NCBI GenBank assembly: GCA_025964325.1
Contig: JAOPZA010000170.1
Coordinates: 1-37,575 of the forward strand
Direction of reading: 5' to 3'
DNA: 37,575 nt
Source of the DNA: Conexibacter sp.
GTDB lineage: Bacteria > Actinomycetota > Thermoleophilia > Solirubrobacterales > Solirubrobacteraceae
This document shows positions 13,570 through 23,411 of the stretch, piece by piece; positions within the stretch are counted from its first letter, which is position 1, and each line of letters starts with the position of its first letter. The notes below the pieces were generated by a model. That model saw nothing but the letters and a program-made list of their open reading frames with translations. It ran no database searches and was not told where the DNA came from. The position numbers and the translations under genes are program-made.

Positions 13570-15956
13570 TCCAGCAGCCGAACTACCCGGCCGAGCCGTG
13601 GGTCGTGCGCGAGACCGCGCTGGACCTCGACCGGATGGCGCAGTCGGAATCGATCTTCGCGCTCGCCAACGGCCACCTCGGGCTGCGCGGCAATCTCGAC
13701 GAGGGCGAGCCGCGGGCGCTCAGCGGCACGTACCTGAACGGCTTCTACGAGTCGTTCCCGCTCGCCTACGGCGAGGGCGGCTACGGCTTTCCCGAGGACG
13801 GCCAGGCGGTCGTCAACGTCACCGACGGCAAGCTGATCCGGCTGCTCGTCGAGGACGAGCCGCTCGACGTCCACCGCGGCACGCTCGAGCACCACGAGCG
13901 CGTGCTCGACCTGCGCGCCGGGACGCTCACGCGCGACCTGCGCTGGACCTCCGCCGGCGGTCGCAGCGTGCGCGTGACGAGCCAGCGGCTCGTCTCCTTC
14001 CGCCAGCGCAGCGTCGCCGCGATCGCCTTCGAGGTCGAGGCGCTCGACGGGCCGATGCGGGTCGCGTTGCAGTCGAACCTGCTGGCGAACCAGGCGAGCG
14101 GACCCGGCAGCGGCGACCCGCGCGAGGGCAACCATCTGACGAACGTGCTCGAGTCGCAGCTGTGCGTCGACAACCGCCTGCGGGTCGTGCTCGCACACAC
14201 GACGCGCAACAGCGGGCTCGCGGTCGCGGCCGGGATGGAGCACGTCTTCGAGGGCGCCGACGGGCTCCTGACGCGGGTCGAGAGCGAGCGCGACCTCGGC
14301 CGCCTGACCGCCTCCGTCGAGCTGACGCCGGGCGAGCCGCTGCGGATGATCAAGCTGCTCGCCTACCACTGGTCCGGCCGCCAGTCGATCGAGTGGCTGC
14401 GCGACCAGGTCGACGCGAGCCTCGAGAACGCGCTCGCGGAGGGCTTCGACGAGCTGGTCGCCTCGCAGCGCGCCTACCTCGACGCCTACTGGGAGATGGC
14501 CGACGTCGAGCTCGACGGCGACCCCGAGATCCAGCAGGCGCTGCGCTACGCGCAGTTCCAGGTGCTGCAGGCGTCCGCTCGCGCGGAGACGCGCGCGATC
14601 CCGGCGAAGGGCCTGACCGGGCCCGGCTACGACGGCCACACCTTCTGGGACGGGGAGACGTTCGTCCTGCCGGTGCTGACCTACACCGCGCCGCAGCTCG
14701 CGCGCAGCGCGCTCGCCTGGCGCCACCGCACGCTCGACCTCGCGCGCGACCGCGCGCGCCAGCTGGGACTGCGCGGGGCCGCCTTCCCATGGCGCACGAT
14801 CCACGGCGAGGAGTGCTCGGGCTACTGGCCGGCCGGCACGGCCGCGTTCCACATCAACGCCGCCGTCGCCGACGCTGTGCGCCGCTACATGCTCGCAACC
14901 GAGGACGTCGCCTTCGAGCGGGAGATCGGAGGGGAGCTGGTGATCGAGACGGCGCGCCTGTGGGCGAGCCTCGGACACTTCGACGCCGACGGCAACTTCC
15001 GCATCGACGGCGTGACCGGCCCCGACGAGTACTCGGCGCTGGCCGACAACAACGTCTACACGAACCTGATGGCGCAGTCGAACCTGCGCGCCGCCGCGCG
15101 CGTCGCCGACCGCCATCCCGACGTCGCCGCCGGACTCGGCGTCGACGTCGCCGAGGTCGACGGCTGGAAGGCGGCGGCCGAGCACATGCACGTGCCCTAC
15201 GACGAGCGGCTGCGCGTCCATCCGCAGGACCAGGACTTCACCACGCACGAGCACTGGGACTTCGAGCACACGCGTCCGGACGAGTACCCGCTGCTGCTGC
15301 ACCGGCCGTATCTCGACCTCTATCGCAAGCAGGTCGTCAAGCAGGCGGACATCGTCCTCGCCCTGTTCCTGCGCGGGGACGCCTTCACGCTGGAGGAGAG
15401 ACGTCGCGACTTCGAGTACTACGAGCAGATGACGGTCCGCGACTCGTCGCTGTCGGCGTGCGTGCAGGCGGTCGTGGCGGCCGAGGTCGGCCACCTCGAG
15501 CTGGCGTACGCCTACGTCGGCGAGGCCGCGCTGATGGATCTCCACGACCTCGAGCACAACGTCGCCGACGGCGTCCACATCGCGTCGCTGGCCGGTGCCG
15601 TGATGGCCGCCGTCGCCGGCTTCGGCGGCGTCCGCGACCACGGCGACGAGCTCTCCTTCGCCCCGCGCCTGCCGCAGGCGCTGACGCGGCTCGCCTTCCC
15701 CGTCGCCTTCCGCGGCCGGCGGCTGCACGTCGAGGTGACGCCGCGACGGGTCCGCTACGCGCTCGGGCCGGAGGACGAGCCGCTCAGCTTCACGCACTGG
15801 GGCAAGGTCGTCCATCTCTCCGCGGGGACGCCGATCACGGCCGAGATCCCGGCGGCGGAGCCGCTCGCGCCGCCGCGCCAGCCGCCCGGCCGCGAGCCGC
15901 TGTCGCGCCGTGTGGTTCACGACGGCGACACGCGAGCGACCGACGAGGCCTCATGA
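13566..15956 (+). CDS. GH65 family glycoside phosphorylase/hydrolase (maltose/trehalose/kojibiose phosphorylase type)
   Basis: This 796-aa protein has the GH65 arrangement. An N-terminal beta-sandwich (FALANGHLGLRGNLDEGEP) is followed by the (alpha/alpha)6 catalytic barrel and a C-terminal beta domain. Barrel motifs include GYDGHTFWDGETFVLP, FPWRTIHGEECSGYW and VTGPDEYSALADNNVYTN, where Glu488 matches the catalytic acid of maltose phosphorylase. KQADIVLAL, in the phosphate-binding region of phosphorylases, is also present. GH65 phosphorylases cleave an alpha-glucosyl disaccharide with phosphate to give beta-glucose 1-phosphate and a sugar. The exact disaccharide cannot be read. Coupling with a beta-phosphoglucomutase favours phosphorylase over hydrolase activity. 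The protein is cytosolic; the start is GTG within GTGA. Confidence 0.88.
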   Translation: MIQQPNYPAEPWVVRETALDLDRMAQSESIFALANGHLGLRGNLDEGEPRALSGTYLNGFYESFPLAYGEGGYGFPEDGQAVVNVTDGKLIRLLVEDEPLDVHRGTLEHHERVLDLRAGTLTRDLRWTSAGGRSVRVTSQRLVSFRQRSVAAIAFEVEALDGPMRVALQSNLLANQASGPGSGDPREGNHLTNVLESQLCVDNRLRVVLAHTTRNSGLAVAAGMEHVFEGADGLLTRVESERDLGRLTASVELTPGEPLRMIKLLAYHWSGRQSIEWLRDQVDASLENALAEGFDELVASQRAYLDAYWEMADVELDGDPEIQQALRYAQFQVLQASARAETRAIPAKGLTGPGYDGHTFWDGETFVLPVLTYTAPQLARSALAWRHRTLDLARDRARQLGLRGAAFPWRTIHGEECSGYWPAGTAAFHINAAVADAVRRYMLATEDVAFEREIGGELVIETARLWASLGHFDADGNFRIDGVTGPDEYSALADNNVYTNLMAQSNLRAAARVADRHPDVAAGLGVDVAEVDGWKAAAEHMHVPYDERLRVHPQDQDFTTHEHWDFEHTRPDEYPLLLHRPYLDLYRKQVVKQADIVLALFLRGDAFTLEERRRDFEYYEQMTVRDSSLSACVQAVVAAEVGHLELAYAYVGEAALMDLHDLEHNVADGVHIASLAGAVMAAVAGFGGVRDHGDELSFAPRLPQALTRLAFPVAFRGRRLHVEVTPRRVRYALGPEDEPLSFTHWGKVVHLSAGTPITAEIPAAEPLAPPRQPPGREPLSRRVVHDGDTRATDEAS

Positions 15957-15993
15957 TGGGCGTCGACCAATTCGGAGCAAGGAGAACGGGCGT

Positions 15994-17007
15994 ATGCAGC
16001 TCGGCATGATCGGACTGGGGCGGATGGGCGCCAACATGGTGCGTCGCCTGATGAGAGACGGTCACACGACCGTCGCCTACGACCGCGACCCGAACGCCGT
16101 CGCGCAGCTCGCCGGCGAGGGCGCCACCGGCGGCGACTCGCTCGCCGACTTCGTCGCCAAGCTCGAGCAGCCGCGCGCGGTCTGGCTGATGGTGCCGGCC
16201 GGCGTCGTGGACGCGACGCTCGCGGAGCTCGTCCCGCTGCTCGACGCCGACGACGTCGTGATCGACGGCGGCAACTCCTACTACCGCGACGACCAGCGCC
16301 GCGCGGGCGAGCTGGCGCAGCGCAGCCTGCACTACCTCGACGTCGGCACGAGCGGCGGCGTCTACGGCCTCGAGCGCGGCTACTCGCTGATGATCGGCGG
16401 CGACGACGCCGCCTTCGCGCGGCTCGAGCCGGTCTTCAAGACACTCGCCCCGGGGGTCGAGGCGGCCGAGCGCACACCCGGTCGCGAGGGGCCGATCCAG
16501 CCCGGCGAAGACGGCTACCTGCACTGCGGCCCGGCCGGCGCCGGCCACTTCGTGAAGATGGTCCACAACGGGATCGAGTACGGGATGATGGCCTCCTACG
16601 CCGAGGGCCTCAACATCCTCAAGAACGCGAACATCGGAACGCGCGAGCACGAGACCGACGCGGAGACGGCGCCGCTCGAGAACCCCGAGGCCTACCGCTA
16701 CGACCTCGATCTGCCGGCGGTCGCCGAGGTCTGGCGCCGCGGCAGCGTGATCGCCTCGTGGCTGCTCGACCTGACCGCGCAGGCGCTCGCCGCCTCGCCC
16801 GACCTGGATGCCTACGCCGGCCGCGTGTCGGACTCGGGCGAGGGCCGCTGGACGGCGATCGCGGCGATCGAGGAGGGCGTCCCGGCGCCGGTCCTCAGCA
16901 CCGCGCTCTACTCCCGCTTCGCCTCGCGCGACCTCGACGAGTTCGCCAACAAGGCGCTCTCCGCGATGCGGGCCGGCTTCGGCGGCCACATCGAGAAGAG
17001 CGTGTAG
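15994..17007 (+). CDS. gnd: 6-phosphogluconate dehydrogenase, short form, probably NAD-preferring
   Basis: This 337-aa short-form enzyme oxidatively decarboxylates 6-phosphogluconate to ribulose 5-phosphate. The Rossmann motif GLGRMGANM is at residues 7-15. [24 protein letters not shown] and [21 protein letters not shown] follow, the last with catalytic Lys188 and Glu195. The second beta-strand ends YDRDPNAV, with Asp where NADP-dependent enzymes have NR-T/S; in this fold an acidic residue there favours NAD+. Short forms of about 300-340 aa are often NAD-dependent, unlike the 470-aa form. Shine-Dalgarno AAGGAG lies ahead of the ATG, 37 nt after GH65. The next gene starts 5 nt downstream. Confidence 0.92.
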   Translation: MQLGMIGLGRMGANMVRRLMRDGHTTVAYDRDPNAVAQLAGEGATGGDSLADFVAKLEQPRAVWLMVPAGVVDATLAELVPLLDADDVVIDGGNSYYRDDQRRAGELAQRSLHYLDVGTSGGVYGLERGYSLMIGGDDAAFARLEPVFKTLAPGVEAAERTPGREGPIQPGEDGYLHCGPAGAGHFVKMVHNGIEYGMMASYAEGLNILKNANIGTREHETDAETAPLENPEAYRYDLDLPAVAEVWRRGSVIASWLLDLTAQALAASPDLDAYAGRVSDSGEGRWTAIAAIEEGVPAPVLSTALYSRFASRDLDEFANKALSAMRAGFGGHIEKSV

Positions 17008-17012
17008 CCGCG

Positions 17013-17744
17013 ATGGCGCGCGTGACGGTGCTCGACGACGCGGCCGGGGCCGCCGCGTACGTCGCCCAGAAGCTCGCGGGCACGATCGCGGCGGGCCAGC
17101 GCGCGGGCCGGACCGTGCACATCGCGCTGGCCGGCGGCTCGACTCCACGCGCCGCCTACGAGCGGCTCGCGGAGCTGATCGAGGACTGGAGCGGCGTCGA
17201 GCTGTGGTTCAGCGACGAGCGCGCGGTCGGGCCCGACGACCCCGACAGCAACGAGCGGATGGTCCGCGAGAGCCTGTTCCAGCGCGTCGGCACGGCGCAG
17301 CCGCGGATCAACCGCGTGCCGACACCCGGCACCGCCGAGGAGTTGGCGGCCGCCTACGCGCGCGAGCTGCGCGAGCGCGTTCCCGCCGGCCCCGACGGGA
17401 TGCCGGTGCTCGACGTCGCGCTGCTGGGGCTGGGGGAGGACGGCCACACGGCCTCGCTCTTCCCGCACGCCCCGACGCTCGACGTCCGCGGCGAGCTGGT
17501 GCTGCCCGTCCACGACGCGCCAAAGCCGCCGCCGGACCGCGTCACGCTGACGCTCGACGTGCTGCGCGCCGCGCGCTCGCTGATGATCCTGGCAACCGGC
17601 GCCGGCAAGGCGGAGCCCGCCGCCAAGCTGCTGGCCGGCCCCGACCGGGCGACCCCCGCGAGCCTGCTCGCCGACCTGCCGGCGCTGGAGCTCGTGCTCG
17701 ACGAGGCCGGTGCCGCCCGCATCCCGCCGGAGCAGCGCGCATGA
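17013..17744 (+). CDS. pgl: 6-phosphogluconolactonase
   Basis: This 243-aa protein belongs to the glucosamine-6-phosphate isomerase/6-phosphogluconolactonase family. Motifs are [15 protein letters not shown], the conserved [20 protein letters not shown], and [16 protein letters not shown], which holds the active-site His. It hydrolyses 6-phosphoglucono-lactone to 6-phosphogluconate, between Zwf and Gnd, which flank it in the operon. The size and the [11 protein letters not shown] motif are diagnostic of Pgl rather than NagB. It starts 5 nt after gnd and overlaps zwf as ATGA. Confidence 0.93.
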   Translation: MARVTVLDDAAGAAAYVAQKLAGTIAAGQRAGRTVHIALAGGSTPRAAYERLAELIEDWSGVELWFSDERAVGPDDPDSNERMVRESLFQRVGTAQPRINRVPTPGTAEELAAAYARELRERVPAGPDGMPVLDVALLGLGEDGHTASLFPHAPTLDVRGELVLPVHDAPKPPPDRVTLTLDVLRAARSLMILATGAGKAEPAAKLLAGPDRATPASLLADLPALELVLDEAGAARIPPEQRA

Positions 17745-19132
17745 CGGCCACGCTGCCCCCCGCCGACGCGCTCGTCTTCTTCGGCGCGACCGGCGACCTC
17801 GCCTACAAGCAGATCTTCCCGGCGCTGCAGTCGATGATCGGACACGGCCACCTCGACGTGCCGATCATCGGCGTCGCGAAGGCCGGCTGGACGCTCGAGG
17901 ATCTGAAGCAGCGCGCGCACGACAGCCTCACCGAGCACGGAGGCGTCGACGACGCCGCCTTCGCTCGGCTGACCGACCAGCTCGAGTACATCGACGGCGA
18001 CTACTCCGACGCCGCGACCTTCAGAGCGCTGCGCGACAGACTCGGCGACGCGCAGCATCCGCTGCACTACCTCGCGATCCCGCCGACGCTCTTCGGCACC
18101 GTCGTCGAGGCGCTCGGCAGCTCCGGCTGCGCCGACGGGGCGCGCGTCGTGATCGAGAAGCCGTTCGGCCGCGACCTCGCCTCCGCGCAGGAGCTCAACC
18201 GCACGCTCGGCGCCGTCTTCCCCGAGTCGTGCATCTTCCGGATCGACCACTACCTCGGCAAGGAGCCGGTCGAGAACCTCCTCTACTTCCGCTTCGCGAA
18301 CGCGTTCCTCGAGCCGATCTGGAACCGCGACCATGTCCGCTCGATCCAGATCACGATGGCCGAGAGCTTCGGCGTCGCCGGCCGCGGCGCCTTCTACGAC
18401 GAGGCCGGCGCGATCCGCGACGTGATCCAGAACCACATGCTGCAGGTGCTGGCGCTGCTGGCGATGACGGCGCCGAGCGAGCACGCGCCGGACGGCATCC
18501 GCAGCGAGAAGGCGCGCCTCCTGAGCGCGATCAAGCCGCTGCGGCCCGAGGACGTCGTGCGCGGCCAGTTCGCCGGCTACCGCGACGAGCCCGGCGTCGC
18601 GCCCAACTCGACGGTCGAGACGTTCGCCGCGGTGCGGCTGCACATCGAGACCTGGCGATGGGCCGGCGTCCCGATCCTGATCCGGGCCGGCAAGTGCCTC
18701 CCGAGAACCGGCACGGAGGTGCTGGTCGAGCTGCGCCGGCCGCCGATCCCGGTCTTCGACCGCGAGCATCCGGCCGACCCCAACACGCTGCGCTTCACGC
18801 TCAGCCCGGAAGTCGAGCTGGCGCTCGGCGCGCGCGCCAAGGTGCCGGGCGAGACGATGGTCGGCGAGAACGTCGAGCTGGTCGCCCGCCACCACCACCC
18901 CGACGAGATGCCGCCCTACGAGCGGCTGCTCGGCGACGCGATGCGCGGCGACGCGACGCTGTTCGCGCGCGAGGACAGCGTCGAGGCCGCCTGGCGCGTC
19001 GTCGAGCCGATCCTCGGCGACGCGACGCCGCTGCACCCCTACGAGCCCGGCACGTGGGGCCCGTCCGAGGCCGACCGGCTGCTCGGCAGGAGAGACCGCT
19101 GGCACGAACCGAAGGGAACGAGAGCCACATGA
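17741..19132 (+). CDS. zwf: glucose-6-phosphate dehydrogenase
   Basis: This 463-aa enzyme oxidises glucose 6-phosphate to the lactone. The coenzyme motif is [17 protein letters not shown] near the N-terminus, the substrate motif [11 protein letters not shown], and the G6PDH signature RIDHYLGKE is at residues 167-175. The general base His is His232 in [10 protein letters not shown]. The residue after GDLA-Y is Lys, where many NADP-dependent enzymes have Arg, so cofactor choice is open. It is slightly shorter than typical Zwf (about 480-510 aa). It overlaps pgl and tal by ATGA junctions, so the three are translated together. Confidence 0.94.
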   Translation: MTATLPPADALVFFGATGDLAYKQIFPALQSMIGHGHLDVPIIGVAKAGWTLEDLKQRAHDSLTEHGGVDDAAFARLTDQLEYIDGDYSDAATFRALRDRLGDAQHPLHYLAIPPTLFGTVVEALGSSGCADGARVVIEKPFGRDLASAQELNRTLGAVFPESCIFRIDHYLGKEPVENLLYFRFANAFLEPIWNRDHVRSIQITMAESFGVAGRGAFYDEAGAIRDVIQNHMLQVLALLAMTAPSEHAPDGIRSEKARLLSAIKPLRPEDVVRGQFAGYRDEPGVAPNSTVETFAAVRLHIETWRWAGVPILIRAGKCLPRTGTEVLVELRRPPIPVFDREHPADPNTLRFTLSPEVELALGARAKVPGETMVGENVELVARHHHPDEMPPYERLLGDAMRGDATLFAREDSVEAAWRVVEPILGDATPLHPYEPGTWGPSEADRLLGRRDRWHEPKGTRAT

Positions 19133-20217
19133 GCGTCACGCCGACGAGCACGCTGCACGAGCTGGGACAGAGCCTCTGGCTCGACAACATCACCCGCGAG
19201 CTGCTCCGGGGAGGCGGCCTCGCCGCGCACATCGCCGAGCGCGACGTGACGGGACTGACCTCGAACCCGACGATCTTCGAGCACGCGGTCGCCGGCGGAG
19301 ACGACTACGACGCCTCGATCCGCGCCTCCGCGGAGGCGGGCCGCAGCGGCGAGGAGGCGTTCTTCGACCTCGCGCTCGAGGACCTGACGGCCGCCGCCGA
19401 CCTCTTCCGGCCGATCCACGACCGCACGGGCGGCGTCGACGGCTGGGTCTCGCTCGAGGTCTCGCCGCTGCTGGCGCACGACGCGGCGACGACGCAGCGC
19501 GTCGCGCAGGAGCTGCACGGGCGCGCCGAGCGCCCCAACCTCTTCATCAAGATCCCGGGGACGCCGGAGGGCATCGACGCGATCGAGGCGTCGATCTTCG
19601 CCGGCGTCCCGGTCAACATCACGCTGCTGTTCTCGCGCGAGCAGTACCTCGCGGCCGCGGACGCCTACATGCGCGGGATCGAGCGGCGCATCGCGGCCGG
19701 GCTCGACCCCGCCGTCGGCTCGGTCGCCTCGGTCTTCGTCAGCCGCTGGGACAAGGCAGTCGCCGACCGCGTGCCCGACGCGCTGCACAACCGCCTCGGG
19801 ATCGCGGTGATGCAGCGCACGTACGTCGCCTACCTCGAGCTGCTCGCGTCCGACCGCTGGCGGCGGCTGGAGGCGGCGGGCGCGCGACCCCAGCGGGTGC
19901 TGTGGGCGAGCACGGGCACGAAGGACCCGAACGCGCCCGACACGCTCTACGTGCAGGCGCTGGCGGCCCCGGACACCGTCAACACGATGCCGGAGAACAC
20001 GCTCCTCGCGTTCGCCGACCACGGCGAGGTCGGCGCGCCGCTGCCGCGCGACGGCGGCGACGCCGAGGACGTGCTGGCGCAGTTCGCGGCCGCCGGCGTC
20101 GACGTCGACGCGCTGGCCGGGCAGCTGCAGCAGGAGGGCGCCGAGGCGTTCGTCGCCTCCTGGCAGGAGCTGCTCGAGCGGATCTCGGCCAAGAGCCAGG
20201 CGCTCGCGGCGAGCTGA
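19129..20217 (+). CDS. tal: transaldolase
   Basis: This 362-aa class I transaldolase transfers dihydroxyacetone between sedoheptulose 7-phosphate and glyceraldehyde 3-phosphate. Signatures are [38 protein letters not shown] and [11 protein letters not shown], where Lys141 forms the Schiff base. [19 protein letters not shown] and [10 protein letters not shown] follow. Its length suits the actinobacterial TalB-like class. It starts within the zwf stop (ATGA); pgi follows after 11 nt with its own Shine-Dalgarno (GAGGGGAG). Confidence 0.94.
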   Translation: MSVTPTSTLHELGQSLWLDNITRELLRGGGLAAHIAERDVTGLTSNPTIFEHAVAGGDDYDASIRASAEAGRSGEEAFFDLALEDLTAAADLFRPIHDRTGGVDGWVSLEVSPLLAHDAATTQRVAQELHGRAERPNLFIKIPGTPEGIDAIEASIFAGVPVNITLLFSREQYLAAADAYMRGIERRIAAGLDPAVGSVASVFVSRWDKAVADRVPDALHNRLGIAVMQRTYVAYLELLASDRWRRLEAAGARPQRVLWASTGTKDPNAPDTLYVQALAAPDTVNTMPENTLLAFADHGEVGAPLPRDGGDAEDVLAQFAAAGVDVDALAGQLQQEGAEAFVASWQELLERISAKSQALAAS

Positions 20218-20228
20218 GGGGAGTCACG

Positions 20229-21860
<1,632 letters not shown>

Positions 21861-21869
<9 letters not shown>

Positions 21870-21906
21870 GCGCGCGCGCGCCGGGCGGCTGAGCGCGCGC
21901 GCGCCG
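21861..21906. repeat. perfect 23-bp tandem duplication spanning the pgi stop codon
   Basis: Bases 21861-21883 and 21884-21906 are identical. Each copy starts GGCGGCTGAG and ends with alternating CG ending in CCG. The first copy contains the last two codons and stop of pgi. The alternating purine-pyrimidine stretch could adopt Z-DNA. Replication slippage is the likely origin. Confidence 0.85.
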
Positions 21907-21909
21907 GGG

Positions 21910-21942
21910 CAGCCTCGCCGCCGGTGGCGACTGCAGAGGCTG
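21910..21942 (+). terminator. candidate terminator hairpin after pgi
   Basis: CAGCCTC (21910-21916) and GAGGCTG (21936-21942) pair perfectly, with inner GCC/GGC pairs. No T-run follows. It lies between the end of the sugar operon and the promoter of the molybdenum-hydroxylase operon. Confidence 0.35.
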
Positions 21943-21956
21943 TGCGATCGAATGCC

Positions 21957-21985
21957 TTGACATTTGATCACAAGCGTTGAAAGAT
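21957..21985 (+). promoter_or_regulatory. promoter of the molybdenum-hydroxylase operon with a shared 9-mer
   Basis: A consensus -35 TTGACA (21957-21962), a 17-nt spacer and a weak -10 AAAGAT (21980-21985) lie 39 nt before the GTG at 22024. Just inside is ACATTTGAT (21960-21968), the reverse complement of ATCAAATGT found upstream of the amidohydrolase at 35788-35796. The site overlaps the -35, so a bound protein would block RNA polymerase; the GntR protein at 27728 is the obvious candidate. Confidence 0.5.
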
Positions 21986-22023
21986 CCGCCTCCTGCTCCC
22001 GCCCCCCCGAGCGAAGGGACCAT

Positions 22024-22899
22024 GTGCTCGCCAGGCCTTTGAAGTACGCGCGACCCGCCTCCGTAGCCGAGGCGACCGCGTTGCTGCGCAGCCACCCGGG
22101 CGCTCGCCCGCTGGCCGGCGGGCAGAGCATCGTCAACGTGCTGAAGCTGCGCGCGGCCGAGGTCGACGCGCTGATCGACATCAGCCGCCTCGAGGAGCTG
22201 CGGACGATCGCGGCGACGCCGGACGGCGGGCTCGAGCTCGGCGCCGGCGTGCGCTACGTCGAGCTGGCCTCCGCTCCGCTCGTGCGCGAGCGGCTGCCGA
22301 TCGTCGCCGATGTCGCCGACGGCCTCGTCGACGTGCAGGTCCGCAACCGCGGCACGCTCGGCGGCAACATCTGCCTCAACGACCCGACGTCGAACTTCCC
22401 GCCGCTGCTGGTCGCCCTTGGCGCCACGATCCGGATCGCCGGCGCCGGCGCAGAGCGCCGCTCGGTGCCGGCCGGCGACTTCTTCGTCGGCCCCTACCGC
22501 TGCGCGCTCGAGCCCGGCGAGCTGGTCCACAGCGTCGTGCTCGCCCCGCTCGGCGGCGACGAGGGCGTCGGCTACCAGACGCTGCAGCTGGCGCGCGACT
22601 CGTGGGCGCTCGCCCGCGCCGCCGTCTGGCTGCGCCGCGACGGCGACGCGATCGCCGACGCGCGCGTCGTGCTCGGCTGCCTCGGCCCGCGCCCGGCGCG
22701 CCAGGGCGCGATCGAGGCGGCGCTGCTCGGCGGCGGCGGCGGCGAGGCGAGCGTGAGCGCGGCGGTCGCCGCCCCGCTCGAGGGCATCGACGCGGTCGGC
22801 GACTCGCACGCGTCGCCCGAGTACCGCGTCGAGATGGCGCGCGTCTACGCGAAGCGCGCGATCCACCAGGCATTGGCTCAGACGGAGGCTCCGGCATGA
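22024..22899 (+). CDS. FAD-binding subunit of a molybdenum hydroxylase (CoxM/XdhB-like)
   Basis: This 291-aa subunit carries FAD and passes electrons out of the complex. It has the PCMH-type FAD motifs: LAGGQSIVNVLKLR (binding loop), the conserved RNRGTLGGNICLNDPTSNFPP, then a CO-dehydrogenase flavoprotein C-terminal domain from about residue 170. Starts: the GTG at 22024 has a nearby AAGGGA; a TTG five codons later (before KYARPAS) fits the family start equally well. It is the first gene of a five-gene operon; its stop overlaps the 2Fe-2S gene as ATGA. Confidence 0.9.
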   Translation: MLARPLKYARPASVAEATALLRSHPGARPLAGGQSIVNVLKLRAAEVDALIDISRLEELRTIAATPDGGLELGAGVRYVELASAPLVRERLPIVADVADGLVDVQVRNRGTLGGNICLNDPTSNFPPLLVALGATIRIAGAGAERRSVPAGDFFVGPYRCALEPGELVHSVVLAPLGGDEGVGYQTLQLARDSWALARAAVWLRRDGDAIADARVVLGCLGPRPARQGAIEAALLGGGGGEASVSAAVAAPLEGIDAVGDSHASPEYRVEMARVYAKRAIHQALAQTEAPA

Positions 22900-23411
22900 A
22901 CGACCCCGAGACGACGCACCTCGTCGAGGTGCAGATCAACGGCGAGAGATACGAGCGTGCCGTGCAGGCGCGCGAGCTGCTGGTCCACTTCATCCGCGAC
23001 ACGCTCGCGCTGAAGGGCACCCACATCGGCTGCGACACCGGCAACTGCGGCGCCTGCACCGTCCTCGTCGACGGGCAGCCGATGAAGAGCTGCATGATGC
23101 TCGCGGTCCAGGCCGACGGGCTCTCGCTCGAGACGGTCGAGTCGCTCTCGCCCGCCGGCGAGGAGCTGAGCGACCTGCAGAAGGCCTTCAACGACCAGCA
23201 CGCCGTCCAATGCGGTTGGTGCACGCCGGGCATGCTGATGCAGGCGAAGGCACTGCTCGAGCGCGATCCCGACCCCGACGTCGAGACGATCCGCCGCACG
23301 CTGAAGGGCAACATCTGTCGCTGCACCGGCTACGTCAACATCGTCCGCGCGGTGCAGCAGGCGGCCGGCCAGGACGTCAGCGCCGGGATCCAGCAGGAGG
23401 CACGCGCATGA
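22896..23411 (+). CDS. 2Fe-2S subunit of a molybdenum hydroxylase (CoxS/XdhC-domain-like)
   Basis: This 171-aa protein has a plant-type [2Fe-2S] domain, IGCDTGNCGACTVLVDG plus a later Cys (MKSC). Its C-terminal helical [2Fe-2S] domain has CGWCTPGM and NICRCTGY. All eight cluster Cys are present. It carries electrons from the molybdenum centre to FAD. It sits between the FAD and molybdenum subunits with ATGA overlaps on both sides, so the three are made in equal amounts. Confidence 0.93.
   Translation: MNDPETTHLVEVQINGERYERAVQARELLVHFIRDTLALKGTHIGCDTGNCGACTVLVDGQPMKSCMMLAVQADGLSLETVESLSPAGEELSDLQKAFNDQHAVQCGWCTPGMLMQAKALLERDPDPDVETIRRTLKGNICRCTGYVNIVRAVQQAAGQDVSAGIQQEARA

Noticed and set aside
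13350-15920. An 856-codon open frame antisense to GH65
   Set aside because: It mirrors a clear GH65 gene, lacks any domain, and has the Arg/Gly/Val/Glu composition of an antisense frame in GC-rich DNA. Other long antisense or frame-shifted frames were dismissed for the same reason.
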